64,000 nucleotides of DNA from Cypionkella aquatica (GTDB taxonomy: Bacteria; Pseudomonadota; Alphaproteobacteria; Rhodobacterales; Rhodobacteraceae), in contig NZ_BSPP01000007.1 in the NCBI RefSeq assembly GCF_030161095.1, positions 124,001 to 188,000 of the forward strand. Direction: 5' to 3'. Below, one piece after another: positions 17,598-24,701 of the stretch (position 1 is the first letter of the stretch; every line of letters begins with the position of its first letter). Below the pieces are notes generated by a model that made no database searches, was not told the DNA's origin, and saw nothing but the letters and a program-made list of their open reading frames with translations. The position numbers were made by a program, and so were the translations under genes.

Positions 17598-18995
17598 TCA
17601 ATCCACGATGTCATATGGCAGCAGGCCACGGCGGTCCGGATCTACTTTGAGGCGGCGTTCCAAGGGCGGGACCGAGCGTTGGTGGCAGTTTGGACGTTCG
17701 CAGATGCGGCATGAGATGCCGATTGGCTCGAAGCGGCCCTTCAGGTCTAGGCCGTCAGAATACACCAGCTTTGAGGCATGGGTCACTTCGCACCCAAGAC
17801 CGATGGCGTAGCGGCGGATGGGGGCGAGATAGGCGCCACCGGGCTTGGAGACATCGCGCGACAGGCACAAATAGCGCACGCCATCGGGGGTTTCGGCCAG
17901 TTGGCGCAGGAATTGACCGGGGGTTTCAAATGCGCGGTGGACGTTCCACAGCGGGCAAGCGCCGCCAAAGCGGGCGAATTGCAGCCGGGTGGCCGAGTGG
18001 CGTTTGGTGATGGTGCCGGCTTGATCGACACGGACGAAAAAGAATGGCACGCCTTTTGCGCCGGGGCGTTGCAGGGTTGAGAGACGGTGCGCCACCTGTT
18101 CGATGCTGGCACCGAACAGATCGGCGAGGCGTTCGAGGTCGTGGCGGGTGTCTTGGGCGGCTTGCAGGAAAGCGCGATAGGGCATTAAGGCGGCCCCGGC
18201 GAAATAGTTGGCCATGCCGATTTTGGCGATGTCGCGGGCCTCGGGCGTTTGGAAGCGGGCGAGATCCAAGGTGGCTTCCAGCAGGTCATTCTGGGTTTGC
18301 AGCGCGACTTGGTAAAGCAGTTGGAAGCGTTGTGTGGGGGCTGCGGCACGGGCCGAGATCGCGAGCTTGCGATGGGTCGCGTCGAAGTGGCGCAGTGGGG
18401 CAATGTTCGAAAAATCTATACTGATACCGCGGCGTTCTAACGCATTTATGCCGATCATAAGTGCGTCTTTTCCAGTGGTTGCAGAATGTATGAAATGTTC
18501 GGCGGCACGATCGACAGCATCGACGTAATTGTCGCAATAGTGAAAGAAATCCCGGACCTCTTCCCACGGGCTTGCGCGCAGGGCGGTGTCGTCGCGCCCC
18601 AAAGCCTCGTCCAGAGAGGCGAGGCGTTCGTGGCTTTGCCGGTAGGCGCGATGCAGATCCAGAAAGGCGCGCGCCAAGGCTGGCGCGTTCGAGGCGGCAA
18701 GGCGCAGATCGGCCAAGGGCGGTATGGTTTTGACGAAAACCGGATCGGCGAGGGCCTCGCGCATGTCGGATACCAGCCGCTCGCCTTCGCCTGCGTTCAG
18801 TTCGGTGACATCAAGACCAAACTCTTGCGCCAGCGCTAACACCACGGTGGCAGAGACCGGGCGGTGGTTATTCTCCATCTGGTTCAGATAGGGCAGCGAG
18901 ACGCCCAGTTTATCGGCAAAGGCGCGTTGCGTCAGTGTCAGACGGCCGCGCAATTCGCGCAGCTTTGCGCCTGCGTAAAGTTTCTGGATGGCCAT
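17598..18995 (-). CDS. pccR: Short-chain fatty acyl-CoA regulator (PccR/ScfR family)
   Basis: This XRE-type regulator is expected to sense short-chain acyl-CoA and control propionyl-CoA carboxylase genes, as described for Rhodobacter sphaeroides PccR. The 465-aa product has an N-terminal helix-turn-helix (LRGRLTLTQRAFADKLGVSLPYLNQMENN, about residues 14-42), a middle region of the type seen in M78/IrrE-like ScfR proteins, and a C-terminal Cys-rich domain (ISCRICERPNCHQRSVPPL). Two perfect TTTGCAAA boxes lie just upstream of its start, suggesting autoregulation. pccB, pccA and mcm lie within 11 kb. RamB-type regulators are the alternative relatives. Confidence 0.88.
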   Translation of the reverse strand: MAIQKLYAGAKLRELRGRLTLTQRAFADKLGVSLPYLNQMENNHRPVSATVVLALAQEFGLDVTELNAGEGERLVSDMREALADPVFVKTIPPLADLRLAASNAPALARAFLDLHRAYRQSHERLASLDEALGRDDTALRASPWEEVRDFFHYCDNYVDAVDRAAEHFIHSATTGKDALMIGINALERRGISIDFSNIAPLRHFDATHRKLAISARAAAPTQRFQLLYQVALQTQNDLLEATLDLARFQTPEARDIAKIGMANYFAGAALMPYRAFLQAAQDTRHDLERLADLFGASIEQVAHRLSTLQRPGAKGVPFFFVRVDQAGTITKRHSATRLQFARFGGACPLWNVHRAFETPGQFLRQLAETPDGVRYLCLSRDVSKPGGAYLAPIRRYAIGLGCEVTHASKLVYSDGLDLKGRFEPIGISCRICERPNCHQRSVPPLERRLKVDPDRRGLLPYDIVD

Positions 18996-19005
18996 TGCAC
19001 CCTCC

Positions 19006-19034
19006 TTTGCAAAGCGGAAAGTAGACTTTGCAAA
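19006..19034. promoter_or_regulatory. Paired TTTGCAAA operator upstream of pccR
   Basis: TTTGCAAA occurs at 19006-19013 and again at 19027-19034. The start-to-start distance is 21 nt, about two helical turns. The box matches the ScfR/PccR half-site as I recall it from the literature (TTTGCAAA-N4-TTTGCAAA), but the spacer here is 13 nt. The nearer box is 10 nt from the pccR ATG. Confidence 0.75.
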
Positions 19035-19043
19035 CTCGGCTGG

Positions 19044-20261
19044 TCAAGTGGCAATGCCAAGTCGGCGCGCCCGGCGGAGCACGAGCAGAATGCACAAGCT
19101 GGACATCACCGACGAGGCCAGCATCAAAAGCACGAGTGGCATCTCGGTTGATCCGGGGGGCAGCATCGCCCCTGCGAGGGCGGCGAGTGCGGCGCCACCG
19201 CCCACCATGATCGCGCCGCCAAGGCCGGATGCGGTGCCCGCAAGATCAGGGCGCACCGAGAGGATGCCCGCATTGGCCGAGGGCAAGGCGATGCCGTTGC
19301 CAAGGCCCATCGTGATGGTCAGGCTGAAGAAAATCACGGCGCTGGACAGGTTTAGAGCGGATACGATCGCAAGCACAGCCATGCCAACCGTGGTGACGCT
19401 GGTGCCTATCAGCACCATTTTGTTCATCCCCAACCGCACCGAATAGCGGCCGGCAAAGAAGTTTCCGGCCATGTAGCCGACGGCTGTGATGGCAAACAGC
19501 AGCCCGATTTGCGACGAGGTCAGATGATAGACTTGGTTGCCGACATAGGGCGCACCGCCAAGGAAGGCGTAAAAGCAGCCCGAAGCAAAGGCGGCGGCTC
19601 CGCAATAACCCCAGAAGCGTTGCGATTTCAGCAAGGACGGATAGCTGGCCATCTGATCTTTGAACGACATGCGCTGCAGGGTCGCGGTTTCGCCCAGATC
19701 GGCCCAGACGAGGGCCAATACGACGATCCCCAAGCCAAGCAGCAGGCCGAAATTCGCCTGCCAGCCGAAATATTCATCCAAAACGCCGCCGATCACCGGG
19801 CCGATCATCGGCACCAGTGACATGCCCATGGTGACATAGCCGATCATGGAGGCCGCCTCGGCATCAGAGACCATGTCGCGCACCACGGCGCGCGAGAGCA
19901 CAATGCCTGCCGCCACCACGGCTTGCGCCATACGGAAGATCAGAAACACCGTCGCGTTGGGTGCGGTGAGGGTGCCGATGGTGGCGATCAGGAACAGGAT
20001 CAACGCGATCAGAATGGCGTTGCGGCGGCCGTAGCGATCCGAGATTGGCCCGATCACGACTTGCAGCACAGCCGACAGGGCGAGGTAGAGCGCCACCGAC
20101 AGTTGCATCAGCGCATAGGGGGCGTCGAACCACGCCGCCATGCCCGGGAGCGAGGGCAGAAAGATGTTCATTGCCAAGGCCGAAAGCCCGGCGAGCAGGG
20201 TCAGGGTCAGGACTTTCGGCGGGGTCTTGCGGTCAAGGAAGATGGCTTTGCGATGCGGCAT
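19044..20261 (-). CDS. Bcr/CflA-family drug-efflux MFS transporter
   Basis: This is an inner-membrane proton-driven exporter of the major facilitator superfamily, 405 aa, with about 12 hydrophobic segments. Family features are MNIFLPSLPGMAAWF in helix 1, the MFS signature GPISDRYGRRNAIL in the loop between helices 2 and 3, and motif C-like GPVIGGVLDEYFGW in helix 5. The substrate cannot be predicted; Bcr relatives export bicyclomycin, sulfonamides or cysteine. It ends just upstream of the TTTGCAAA sites of pccR, so read-through into pccR is possible. Confidence 0.85.
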   Translation of the reverse strand: MPHRKAIFLDRKTPPKVLTLTLLAGLSALAMNIFLPSLPGMAAWFDAPYALMQLSVALYLALSAVLQVVIGPISDRYGRRNAILIALILFLIATIGTLTAPNATVFLIFRMAQAVVAAGIVLSRAVVRDMVSDAEAASMIGYVTMGMSLVPMIGPVIGGVLDEYFGWQANFGLLLGLGIVVLALVWADLGETATLQRMSFKDQMASYPSLLKSQRFWGYCGAAAFASGCFYAFLGGAPYVGNQVYHLTSSQIGLLFAITAVGYMAGNFFAGRYSVRLGMNKMVLIGTSVTTVGMAVLAIVSALNLSSAVIFFSLTITMGLGNGIALPSANAGILSVRPDLAGTASGLGGAIMVGGGAALAALAGAMLPPGSTEMPLVLLMLASSVMSSLCILLVLRRARRLGIAT

Positions 20262-20301
20262 TGTAAGGCCTTTTGCGGATGCGCTGGCGGATAGCGCGAT
20301 G

Positions 20302-20333
20302 CCTCCGGCGGTGATATTTGGGCACAGAGGAGG
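20302..20333 (+). repeat. Dispersed intergenic repeat, cggggatattt family (mixed form)
   Basis: cctccggcggtgatattt (20302-20319) is followed by gggcacagaggagg. The left half matches the form at 400, and the right half matches the inverse of the catcctctg form at 29869, so this copy links the two sub-families. Confidence 0.6.
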
Positions 20334-20360
20334 GGCCTTGGGCGGCGGCGGGGCTGCTGG

Positions 20361-20714
20361 TCAGCTCCATTTATGGAAAATGAAGAAGGCGCCGAGGGCG
20401 ATGAAGGCGAAGCCGAGCGCGTGGTTCCATGTCAGCGGCTCTTTCAGGTAGAACACTGAAAACACGGCAAAAACCGAAAGGGTGATCACCTCTTGAATGG
20501 TTTTCAGTTGGGCGCCGTTGTAGATCGACGAGCCGATGCGGTTGGCGGGGACCATCAGGCAGTATTCAAAGAATGCGATGCCCCAAGAGATGAAGATCAC
20601 CGTAATCAGGGCGGTGGATTTGTGTTTGAGGTGGCCATACCAAGCGAAAGTCATGAAGACGTTCGACAGGGTCAAGAGGCCAATGGTGACGAAGGGGACG
20701 GGCAGGGTTGGCAT
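20361..20714 (-). CDS. DUF486 (DMT-like) small membrane protein
   Basis: This 117-aa protein has four predicted membrane helices and belongs to the DUF486 family, related in topology to small drug/metabolite transporters. Recognisable segments are NVFMTFAWYGHL, WGIAFFEYCLMVPANRIG, QLKTIQEVITLSVFAVFSV and LGFAFIALGAFFIF. I prefer the ATG at 20714 (MPTLPVPF), which has ggaag five nt upstream; an upstream ATG at 20753 would add 13 residues. It is divergent from pccB. The function is unknown. Confidence 0.85.
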   Translation of the reverse strand: MPTLPVPFVTIGLLTLSNVFMTFAWYGHLKHKSTALITVIFISWGIAFFEYCLMVPANRIGSSIYNGAQLKTIQEVITLSVFAVFSVFYLKEPLTWNHALGFAFIALGAFFIFHKWS

Positions 20715-20847
20715 GACAGCTTCCGCGGTTGGGGCGTTGGCGCTGTATGGCATATCGCTGCGGCGCTGGCCATGATTTCAAGCGGCGGTGCATAGTGATT
20801 GGTGCGTCGCGGGATTGCGGGTTCCGGTTGGGTCTGAATGGCGCTTG

Positions 20848-20893
20848 TTTGCAACTTTGCAGTTTGCAATTTTATGATCCGCAATCATTTGCA
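20848..20893 (+). promoter_or_regulatory. Cluster of TTTGCA half-sites upstream of pccB
   Basis: TTTGCAA (20848), TTTGCA (20856), TTTGCAA (20863) and TTTGCAT (20888) lie 70-120 nt before the pccB start. They resemble degenerate versions of the TTTGCAAA boxes in front of pccR and may be PccR binding sites. Confidence 0.5.
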
Positions 20894-20965
20894 TATTTTC
20901 GAGGTTCTGCTTTGCGCCGCTGCGATGCAGCGCTATGCTGGCTGCGATTTTCAAAGGAATTGCCG

Positions 20966-22492
20966 ATGCGTGACATTCTGCAACAGCTGGAAGACCGCCG
21001 CCTTGTCGCGCGGCAAGGTGGGGGCCAGCGCCGGATTGACGCGCAGCACGCCAAGGGCAAGCTGACCGCGCGCGAGCGGGTGGAATTGCTGCTGGATGAG
21101 GGCTCTTTTGAAGAGTTCGACATGTTCGTGGCCCACCGCTGCACCGATTTCGGGATGGAGGCGGATCGTCCGGCTGGCGACGGCGTGGTCACTGGCTGGG
21201 GCACTGTGAACGGGCGAATGGTTTATGTGTTCAGCCAGGATTTCACCGTGTTTGGCGGGTCTTTGTCGGAAACGCATGCGAAAAAGATCTGCAAGATCAT
21301 GGATATGGCGATGCAGAACGGTGCGCCGGTGATTGGATTGAACGATTCTGGTGGTGCGCGGATTCAGGAAGGTGTGGCCTCACTCGCGGGCTATGCCGAG
21401 GTGTTTCAGCGCAATGTGATGGCATCGGGGGTGGTGCCGCAGATCTCTGTGATCATGGGGCCTTGCGCGGGTGGTGCGGTTTACAGCCCGGCGATGACGG
21501 ACTTTATCTTTATGGTGAAGGACTCCAGCTACATGTTTGTCACCGGCCCCGATGTGGTGAAAACCGTGACGAATGAAGTGGTTACGGCGGAAGAATTGGG
21601 CGGGGCTTCGACCCATACCAAGAAATCCTCGGTCGCAGATGGTGCCTTTGAAAACGATGTCGAGGCTTTGGCCGAAGTGCGTCGGTTGGTGGATTTTCTG
21701 CCGCTGAACAACCGCCAGAAGGCTCCGGTGCGGCCATTTTTTGATGATCCGGCGCGGTTGGAAGCCAGCCTTGATACGCTGATCCCGGAAAACCCGAACC
21801 AGCCCTATGACATGAAAGAGCTGATCGAAAAGCTGGCCGACGAGGGCGATTTCTTTGAAATTCAGGCCGCTTTTGCCGCCAATATCATCACTGGGTTCAT
21901 TCGGATCGAGGGCCAATCGGTCGGCGTTGTCGCCAATCAGCCGATGGTGCTGGCGGGCTGCCTTGACATTGACAGCAGCCGCAAAGCCGCGCGTTTCGTG
22001 CGGTTTTGTGATGCGTTTGAAATTCCGATCCTGACTTTGGTGGATGTGCCGGGGTTCCTTCCCGGGGTGGCGCAGGAACTGGGCGGCGTCATCAAACACG
22101 GTGCTAAGCTGTTGTTTGCATACGGAGAAGCCACGGTGCCAAAGGTCACGGTGATCACCCGCAAGGCCTATGGGGGCGCATATGATGTGATGTCGTCCAA
22201 ACATCTGCGCGGCGATTTCAACTATGCCTGGCCTACGGCGGAAATCGCGGTGATGGGTGCCAAGGGAGCGACTGAAATCATCCATCGCGGCAAATCGCCC
22301 GAAGAAATTGCGCGGCTGACCCAGCATTATGAAGACCGCTTTGCCAATCCGTTTGTCGCTGCCGAAAAGGGCTTTATCGACGAGGTGATCATGCCCCATT
22401 CGACGCGGCGCCGCATTGCGCGGGCATTTGCATCTTTGCGCGGTAAGAAGCTGGCGAACCCGTGGAAAAAGCACGATAACATTCCGCTGTGA
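20966..22492 (+). CDS. pccB: Propionyl-CoA carboxylase beta subunit
   Basis: This is the carboxyltransferase subunit that passes carboxyl-biotin to propionyl-CoA, giving methylmalonyl-CoA (cytosol, with PccA). The 508-aa product has both crotonase-like halves: [16 protein letters not shown] and [17 protein letters not shown] in the N-terminal half, and [37 protein letters not shown] and [12 protein letters not shown] in the C-terminal half. I chose the ATG at 20966 ([12 protein letters not shown]) with aaagga upstream; the frame is open further 5' but carries no homology. Half-sites like those of pccR lie upstream. Confidence 0.96.
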   Translation: MRDILQQLEDRRLVARQGGGQRRIDAQHAKGKLTARERVELLLDEGSFEEFDMFVAHRCTDFGMEADRPAGDGVVTGWGTVNGRMVYVFSQDFTVFGGSLSETHAKKICKIMDMAMQNGAPVIGLNDSGGARIQEGVASLAGYAEVFQRNVMASGVVPQISVIMGPCAGGAVYSPAMTDFIFMVKDSSYMFVTGPDVVKTVTNEVVTAEELGGASTHTKKSSVADGAFENDVEALAEVRRLVDFLPLNNRQKAPVRPFFDDPARLEASLDTLIPENPNQPYDMKELIEKLADEGDFFEIQAAFAANIITGFIRIEGQSVGVVANQPMVLAGCLDIDSSRKAARFVRFCDAFEIPILTLVDVPGFLPGVAQELGGVIKHGAKLLFAYGEATVPKVTVITRKAYGGAYDVMSSKHLRGDFNYAWPTAEIAVMGAKGATEIIHRGKSPEEIARLTQHYEDRFANPFVAAEKGFIDEVIMPHSTRRRIARAFASLRGKKLANPWKKHDNIPL

Positions 22493-22534
22493 CGATAGGA
22501 GAGCGGCAATGTTTGTGGGCGGCGGAAGGCTAGG

Positions 22535-22903
22535 GTGGCGATGACCGATCCAGCGGTGAATGAGGCGGCGCTTGTCGTGCCCTCGGGGCAGGCAGTGCGC
22601 TTTGTCGAAGTGGTGATGAACGCGCCGGGGCCGGAAGGTCTGGTGGCGCGGTTCCGCTTTGTCGCTCCGGCGATTGCCAAGGATGGCGGCGGCATCAGCT
22701 ATGATGTGGCGGCGCTGGATATGGAACATCTGTGCAACAGCTTTGCGTTGCCACGGATCGCATCAACCGGGCCCGTGCCAAGCCAGATCATCATTTCTTT
22801 TGCCGACCGCGACGTGCCGTTCGGCGAGGCTTCTCCTGACGCCACGCAGTTTTTTGAGGCGTATCGCATCGAAGGCGACGCCTGTATATGGGAGGCTTTT
22901 TGA
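22535..22903 (+). CDS. Conserved hypothetical protein (tentatively DUF6497-like)
   Basis: This protein of about 122 aa has no signal peptide in the frame seen. Its core reads LVVPSGQAVRFVEVV, LVARFRFVAPAIA and ALDMEHLCNSFALPR, which I tentatively connect with a Rhodobacterales family of unknown function (DUF6497). The GTG at 22535 has ggaagg 5 nt upstream; the ATG at 22541 is an alternative. An 11-codon frame (22509-22544) with a better ribosome site ends by overlapping that ATG and might couple translation. It lies between pccB and pccA, so it is probably cotranscribed with pccB. The function is unknown. Confidence 0.65.
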   Translation: MAMTDPAVNEAALVVPSGQAVRFVEVVMNAPGPEGLVARFRFVAPAIAKDGGGISYDVAALDMEHLCNSFALPRIASTGPVPSQIIISFADRDVPFGEASPDATQFFEAYRIEGDACIWEAF

Positions 22904-23105
22904 TGAAAGCACAAAATCTAGCGGCCAATGCCATGTCACAACCCTTGGCTGATGTAGCCTTGCCACAGCTTTGGGCATTTGGCGAATTTGCGTGTCAATA
23001 CGGCGGTTTATCCGCTATTGTTCACGTAGGCCGAACCCAAGCGGCCTTTCCCTCGCAGAAGGGGGCGGCACAAAGCACGCCTCCCGCAAATAAATGGAGT
23101 AGAGG

Positions 23106-23246
23106 ATGTCGAGCACTAAATTCACCGTTCTGGCACTGTGCATGGTCGCTTTCGTGGCCGCTTGCGCCAAGAAAGCCGAAGAAGTCGTTTACGTTGACCA
23201 ACCGGCTGTCACCGAAGAGCCCGTTTACACCGGCAAATACAAGTAA
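23106..23246 (+). CDS. Small lipoprotein, TGKYK twin 1
   Basis: This 46-aa protein starts at an ATG with ggag and gagg upstream. It has a lipoprotein signal with lipobox VAAC (Cys at about residue 20), followed directly by AKKAEE and ending in VYTGKYK. It is too small to carry an enzyme domain. The next small gene (23421) encodes a similar protein with the same CAKK start of the mature part and the same TGKYK end, so the pair looks like a tandem duplication. A terminator follows. The 200 nt upstream back to the hypothetical gene hold no convincing gene. The function is unknown; an entericidin-like small membrane lipoprotein is one possibility. Confidence 0.75.
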   Translation: MSSTKFTVLALCMVAFVAACAKKAEEVVYVDQPAVTEEPVYTGKYK

Positions 23247-23253
23247 GACTAAG

Positions 23254-23295
23254 GGGCGGGTGTTCAGGGGCCAAGCGCCTCGGCCCGCCCTTTTT
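23254..23295 (+). terminator. Rho-independent terminator after twin 1
   Basis: The stem gggcggg (23254-23260) with cccgccc (23284-23290) is followed by TTTTT. Confidence 0.8.
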
Positions 23296-23420
23296 ATATC
23301 TGCCGCAACGGCTTGCGGGCGGTCGGCAAAAATACTCTCAGTGACGGGCCTGGGCTTTGCACCTCTGGAGGCACGGGCCTATGGTGCGGCGGTCTACAAC
23401 GCTGCAAACTGGAGTATCCC

Positions 23421-23552
23421 ATGCGTTCCGCAACTATCCTCGCCTTCATCGCGCTTAGCGCTTTCGCTGCTTGCGCTAAAAAAGAACCACCGATGGAGCC
23501 CGCTCCGATGGATGTCACCGTCGAGCCCGTTCAAACTGGCAAATACAAATAA
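23421..23552 (+). CDS. Small lipoprotein, TGKYK twin 2
   Basis: This 43-aa protein has an ATG with ggag six nt upstream. It has a lipoprotein signal with lipobox FAAC (Cys at about residue 18), then AKKEPPMEPAP, ending VQTGKYK. It shares the CAKK lipobox surroundings and the C-terminal TGKYK with the gene at 23106, but the proline-rich middle differs. It is preceded by the terminator of twin 1, so it may have its own promoter. A GC-rich hairpin (23561-23580) without a T-run follows. The function is unknown. Confidence 0.75.
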   Translation: MRSATILAFIALSAFAACAKKEPPMEPAPMDVTVEPVQTGKYK

Positions 23553-23560
23553 TCCAGCTG

Positions 23561-23580
23561 GGCGGGGTTTTGGCCCCGCC
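23561..23580 (+). terminator. GC hairpin after twin 2
   Basis: ggcgggg (23561-23567) pairs with ccccgcc (23574-23580) around a ttttgg loop. There is no T-run after it, so termination is uncertain. Confidence 0.45.
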
Positions 23581-23612
23581 TCCGGCGCCCGCTCCGTCAT
23601 GGGGGGCGTATC

Positions 23613-24014
23613 ATGCTGAAACATCGCGGTTTTCCCGGTCGCCTGACTGGCACTGATTTCCAATTCGTGATCCGCCGCGCCAATATGAAAGTTGGTGCCG
23701 CCAAGATCATAAGACGCGAGCGCTTTGCCGATCGCAAAAACGCCGATCGCGCCGCTGACAAGGGCTTTATGGCTGCCCTTTGGGCGCAGTTTGGTGAAGA
23801 GGTGTTCGAGCGCGGCAATCTGGATGCGGGCCGCCTGTCATGGCTGTTTGGCCGCGAGGTCGTCGCCGCCGAAGATCCGTTCAATCCAGCCTCGTATGAT
23901 GCGCTGTTGAAGATCAACCTCAAAGTCGCACAAGTGTCCTTCCCCGAGATTTTCGCAGCCGATGCCGAACCTTATGATTTTGGCGATTGGGACGATGACG
24001 AGGATCAGGGCTAG
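23613..24014 (+). CDS. Hypothetical protein with acidic C-terminus
   Basis: This 133-aa protein is of no family I recognise. The first half is basic (RLTGTDFQFVIRR, KIIRRERFADRKNADRAADKGF). The middle is helical (ALWAQFGEEVFERGNLDAGRLSWLFGREV). The last residues are strongly acidic (FGDWDDDEDQG). There is no signal peptide or membrane segment, so it is probably cytosolic. The ATG at 23613 has a G-rich site upstream; the ATG at 23685 is an alternative. It lies in the pccB-pccA interval, after the twin lipoproteins. The coding call rests on its length and plausible composition; the function is unknown. Confidence 0.6.
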   Translation: MLKHRGFPGRLTGTDFQFVIRRANMKVGAAKIIRRERFADRKNADRAADKGFMAALWAQFGEEVFERGNLDAGRLSWLFGREVVAAEDPFNPASYDALLKINLKVAQVSFPEIFAADAEPYDFGDWDDDEDQG

Positions 24015-24374
24015 GTATGGGGCAGGTCTGAGCATGATTCCGCGCAAGCCCTTGGCCAACTGGCAGCAATTCGCGCAGGGCTTTGCGCTGCCTGAATTGG
24101 GCTTTGCGCGGGCGCGTGGCTTCGGCGATGATCCATCTGTGCGCGGGATGTGGCTTGCACCGCAGCGTTTCGCGCAAGACTGTTACCCTTTCCCTACCCT
24201 TTGGCCTGACTCTTCTGGGGTCGGGCCATTTTTTTCCGCACAGTGGAGGGCAGCCAAGGCAGCCTGTTGGCGGCTTGTCGCCTTCTTGTGCAGTTTGCGT
24301 TTTTTTCGGTTTGCTTTGTCGCCAGATTCGGTAGAATCTGTTGCTAGAACAACAAACAAAAGAGGCAGTTCAAA
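24015..24374 (+). other. Non-coding stretch with a terminator before the glycine-rich lipoprotein gene
   Basis: These 360 bases hold a clear terminator at 24203-24235: stem ggcctgac with gtcgggcc, then a run of seven T. An open frame starting at 24034 (MIPRKPLANWQQF) runs through that terminator without a stop, and I do not accept it as a gene. A promoter for the lipoprotein at 24375 should lie after 24235; I see no strong consensus boxes. Confidence 0.6.
24203..24235 (+). terminator. Rho-independent terminator
   Basis: The stem is 24203-24210 with 24220-24227 (one G-T pair), followed by ATTTTTTT. It ends transcription from the hypothetical gene at 23613. Confidence 0.85.
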
Positions 24375-24584
24375 ATGCGGAAATCCCTTCTTCTTCTCGC
24401 GATTCTCACCATGCCATTGGCTGGCTGTCTGCAAGACCCGGCTTCGCGCGGGCTGGCTGGCGCTGCGGCGGGCGCGGCAATTGCCGATGTCACCGACAAC
24501 AATGCGGTTACTGGCGCGGTCATTGGTGGCCTTGCAGGTGCAGCAACCTGCGGCGTCAACATCGGCCTGCCGCCCTGCTACTGA
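24375..24584 (+). CDS. Glycine-rich small lipoprotein
   Basis: This 69-aa protein has a lipoprotein signal peptide (MRKSLLLLAILTMPLAGC, lipobox LAGC, Cys18). A Gly/Ala-rich stretch follows (RGLAGAAAGAAIADV and AVTGAVIGGLAGAATCG) that looks like the glycine-zipper segment of 17-kDa surface-antigen or OmpA-associated small lipoproteins. Two more Cys near the C-terminus could form a disulfide. It has terminators on both sides, so it is a single-gene transcript just before pccA. It probably resides in the outer membrane. The function is unknown. Confidence 0.8.
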   Translation: MRKSLLLLAILTMPLAGCLQDPASRGLAGAAAGAAIADVTDNNAVTGAVIGGLAGAATCGVNIGLPPCY

Positions 24585-24616
24585 TCTAACCGCCGCAATC
24601 GCGGCGTACCATTTTG

Positions 24617-24652
24617 ACGGCCAGTCGGGGCACTCCCCGGCTGGCCGTTTTG
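24617..24652 (+). terminator. Rho-independent terminator
   Basis: A long near-perfect stem from acggccag (24617) to ctggccgt (24641-24648), with a cgggg/ccccg inner part, is followed by TTTT. It lies between the glycine-rich lipoprotein gene and pccA. Confidence 0.85.
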
Positions 24653-24701
24653 CATTGCTGCCCCGGTTTTTGGCCAGACCTGGGCGGGGAGGGAGAGAGC
24701 T

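Noticed and set aside
22888-23619. A 243-codon plus-strand frame across the twin lipoprotein region
   Set aside because: It overlaps two short frames that both have ribosome sites, lipoboxes and matching ends, and it crosses a terminator. Its sequence looks like an out-of-frame reading of those genes.
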